Assembly (NCBI GenBank): GCA_029972225.1
Contig: CP124756.1
Location: 3,206,001 to 3,270,000 of the forward strand
DNA: 64,000 nt
Source: Candidatus Thiothrix putei
GTDB taxonomy: Bacteria > Pseudomonadota > Gammaproteobacteria > Thiotrichales > Thiotrichaceae
Direction of reading: 5' to 3'
The notes beneath the pieces were generated by a model. It saw nothing but the letters and a program-made list of their open reading frames with translations. It did not search any database and was not told the DNA's origin. A program made the translations under genes and the position numbers. Below are positions 62,812 to 64,000 of this stretch, in pieces. The number at the start of each line of letters is the position of its first letter. The stretch's first letter is position 1.

Positions 62812-63407
62812 GCTTGCTCCTTGGTTTCGGCTTTCATCTTCACCAGACGTACACGGTCTGCCCGCTTCACCTGCACCTGTTGGCTAATATCTTGTTTACG
62901 CGAATCCGGGCGACGACGTAGCGTCAAGGTAATCGCGGCAATAATCGCCACCACCAGAATCACCGCCGCAATTTCAAACGGATACACATAATCCGTATAC
63001 AAAATCGCGCCCAACGCTTCGGTATTATTCGCCGGAGCCGGATTCAACGGTGTCGCAATCTGAAACGGCGCACTTTGCAGCACCAGAATCATTTCCACCG
63101 CAATCACCGCTGCCACCACAAAGCCAACAGGTGCGTGTTTCACTAGCCCCTCTTTCAATGGATCGGTGTTCAAGTCCAGCATCATAATCACGAACAAAAA
63201 CAGCACCATCACCGCCCCGACGTACACCAATACCAGCACCAAGCCGAGGAATTCCGCTTCCAACAGCAACCACAATGCGGCACTGGTGAAAAAGCTCAAA
63301 ATCAGGCACAACGCCGCATACACTGGGCTGCGTACCGTCACCATCCCCACTGCCGCTGCCACTAATACAGCGGAAAACAGGTAAAAGATAATCTGCTCAA
63401 ATGTCAT
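62808..63407 (-). CDS. nuoJ: NADH-quinone oxidoreductase subunit J (199 aa)
   Basis: Five-helix subunit: [40 protein letters not shown] (conserved helix 3) and the late helix [19 protein letters not shown] basic C-terminal extension ([20 protein letters not shown]) is long but common. Confidence 0.95.
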   Translation of the reverse strand: MTFEQIIFYLFSAVLVAAAVGMVTVRSPVYAALCLILSFFTSAALWLLLEAEFLGLVLVLVYVGAVMVLFLFVIMMLDLNTDPLKEGLVKHAPVGFVVAAVIAVEMILVLQSAPFQIATPLNPAPANNTEALGAILYTDYVYPFEIAAVILVVAIIAAITLTLRRRPDSRKQDISQQVQVKRADRVRLVKMKAETKEQA

Positions 63408-63416
63408 GTCATCCCC

Positions 63417-63908
63417 TTAACGGTACGGCGCATCAGCGGCTTTCATCTTGGCAATCTCAGCTTCGTGCTTGTCACCGATTGCCAGCAATTTGTCTTTGGT
63501 TTGAATATTTTCACCACGATTTTCAAAGTGATACTCGAAAATATTGGTTTCCACAATCGCATCCACCGGGCAGGCTTCCTCACAGAAACCGCAGTAAATG
63601 CACTTAAACATATCAATGTCATAGCGCGTGGTACGGCGTGTACCATCCGGGCGTTCTTCCAAATCAATTGTGATTGCCAGTGCGGGGCAAACCGCTTCGC
63701 ACAATTTGCAGGCAATGCAACGCTCCTCGCCATTCGGGTAACGCCGCAATGCGTGATGCCCCCGAAAACGGTTAGAAATCGGCGTTTTTTCTTCCGGGTA
63801 CTGAATCGTGATTTTACGCTCGAAGAAATACTTCCCCGTCACGCCCATGCCCTGCATCAATTCTTTCAGGCTGAACGTCTTGAAATAATGTTTCCAGTTG
63901 AAACTCAT
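63417..63908 (-). CDS. nuoI: NADH-quinone oxidoreductase subunit I, 2x[4Fe-4S] ferredoxin (163 aa)
   Basis: Carries clusters N6a and N6b on the electron path to quinone: [12 protein letters not shown] and [12 protein letters not shown], each a CxxCxxCxxxCP motif. The ATG at 63908 gives the usual [20 protein letters not shown] start; upstream codons belong to the gap after nuoH. Confidence 0.96.
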   Translation of the reverse strand: MSFNWKHYFKTFSLKELMQGMGVTGKYFFERKITIQYPEEKTPISNRFRGHHALRRYPNGEERCIACKLCEAVCPALAITIDLEERPDGTRRTTRYDIDMFKCIYCGFCEEACPVDAIVETNIFEYHFENRGENIQTKDKLLAIGDKHEAEIAKMKAADAPYR

Positions 63909-63918
63909 ATCAGTCTCC

Positions 63919-64000
63919 TTACAGCCACGGTTTCCAGCCCAGCGCAATCGCCAGCCCTTCCGCAAAAATCCACACCAAGGTGATCGGGATCAGAATTTTC
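63919..64000 (-). CDS. nuoH: NADH-quinone oxidoreductase subunit H, C-terminal end (runs off the right edge)
   Basis: Last 26 residues, [20 protein letters not shown] then GWKPWL, the typical NuoH C-terminal helix. Gene order H-I-J-K-L-M-N is conserved. Confidence 0.9.
   Translation of the reverse strand, partial: KILIPITLVWIFAEGLAIALGWKPWL

Overview
The window looks like a gammaproteobacterial chromosome, possibly Thiothrix or a relative. That placement rests on gene content and operon order, without any database search. Two regions of ordinary chromosomal base composition flank an AT-rich accessory island loaded with insertion sequences (IS).

1-17.9 kb: the 5' two-thirds-kilobase of uvrA (minus strand, running off the left edge) is followed by an AT-rich element of about 16.8 kb. 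The 5' end of uvrA recurs at 17454-17734, so 653-17453 has the layout of an integrated element that supplies a replacement uvrA start. It carries an integron-integrase-like tyrosine recombinase with an extra N-terminal domain, a replication protein of the filamentous-phage gene II/X family, a KilA-N protein, an HNH-AP2 nuclease, a DUF697-like protein, several 32-167 residue membrane proteins, and many hypothetical genes. Unusually long non-coding gaps hold hairpins and short dispersed repeats. No P-loop (Zot/pI-type) morphogenesis ATPase is visible, so it is not an ordinary inovirus prophage.

17.9-32.8 kb: a second, related but wrecked element appears to follow in tandem, sharing the uvrA 5' copy, a palindrome, a dispersed repeat and a small-protein family. 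It is cut up by IS66 copies, an ISAzo13-type element, an IS4/IS5-type element and two inverted ISKra4-type copies. Of the five complete IS66 copies in the window (two subtypes, 2374 and 2395 bp), four have perfect 8-bp target duplications and their interrupted genes can be rejoined in silico.

32.8-46.5 kb: an iron-acquisition region: a truncated di-haem peroxidase-like gene diverging from bfd across a Fur-box-like palindrome, then hemP, an imelysin (broken by an ISAs1-type IS and a nonsense codon), a di-haem oxidoreductase, a second imelysin, a DUF1513 protein and an LbtU-like porin. A second Fur-like site precedes fbpA-fbpB-fbpC, in which IS66 splits fbpB exactly between its two permease halves.

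46.5-64 kb: housekeeping genes: topB and gabD (plus strand); then, all on the minus strand, the initiator tRNA-rimP-nusA-infB-rbfA-truB operon (the classic metY-nusA-infB order) and the distal part of the complex I operon, nuoH to nuoN followed by a DUF2818 gene.
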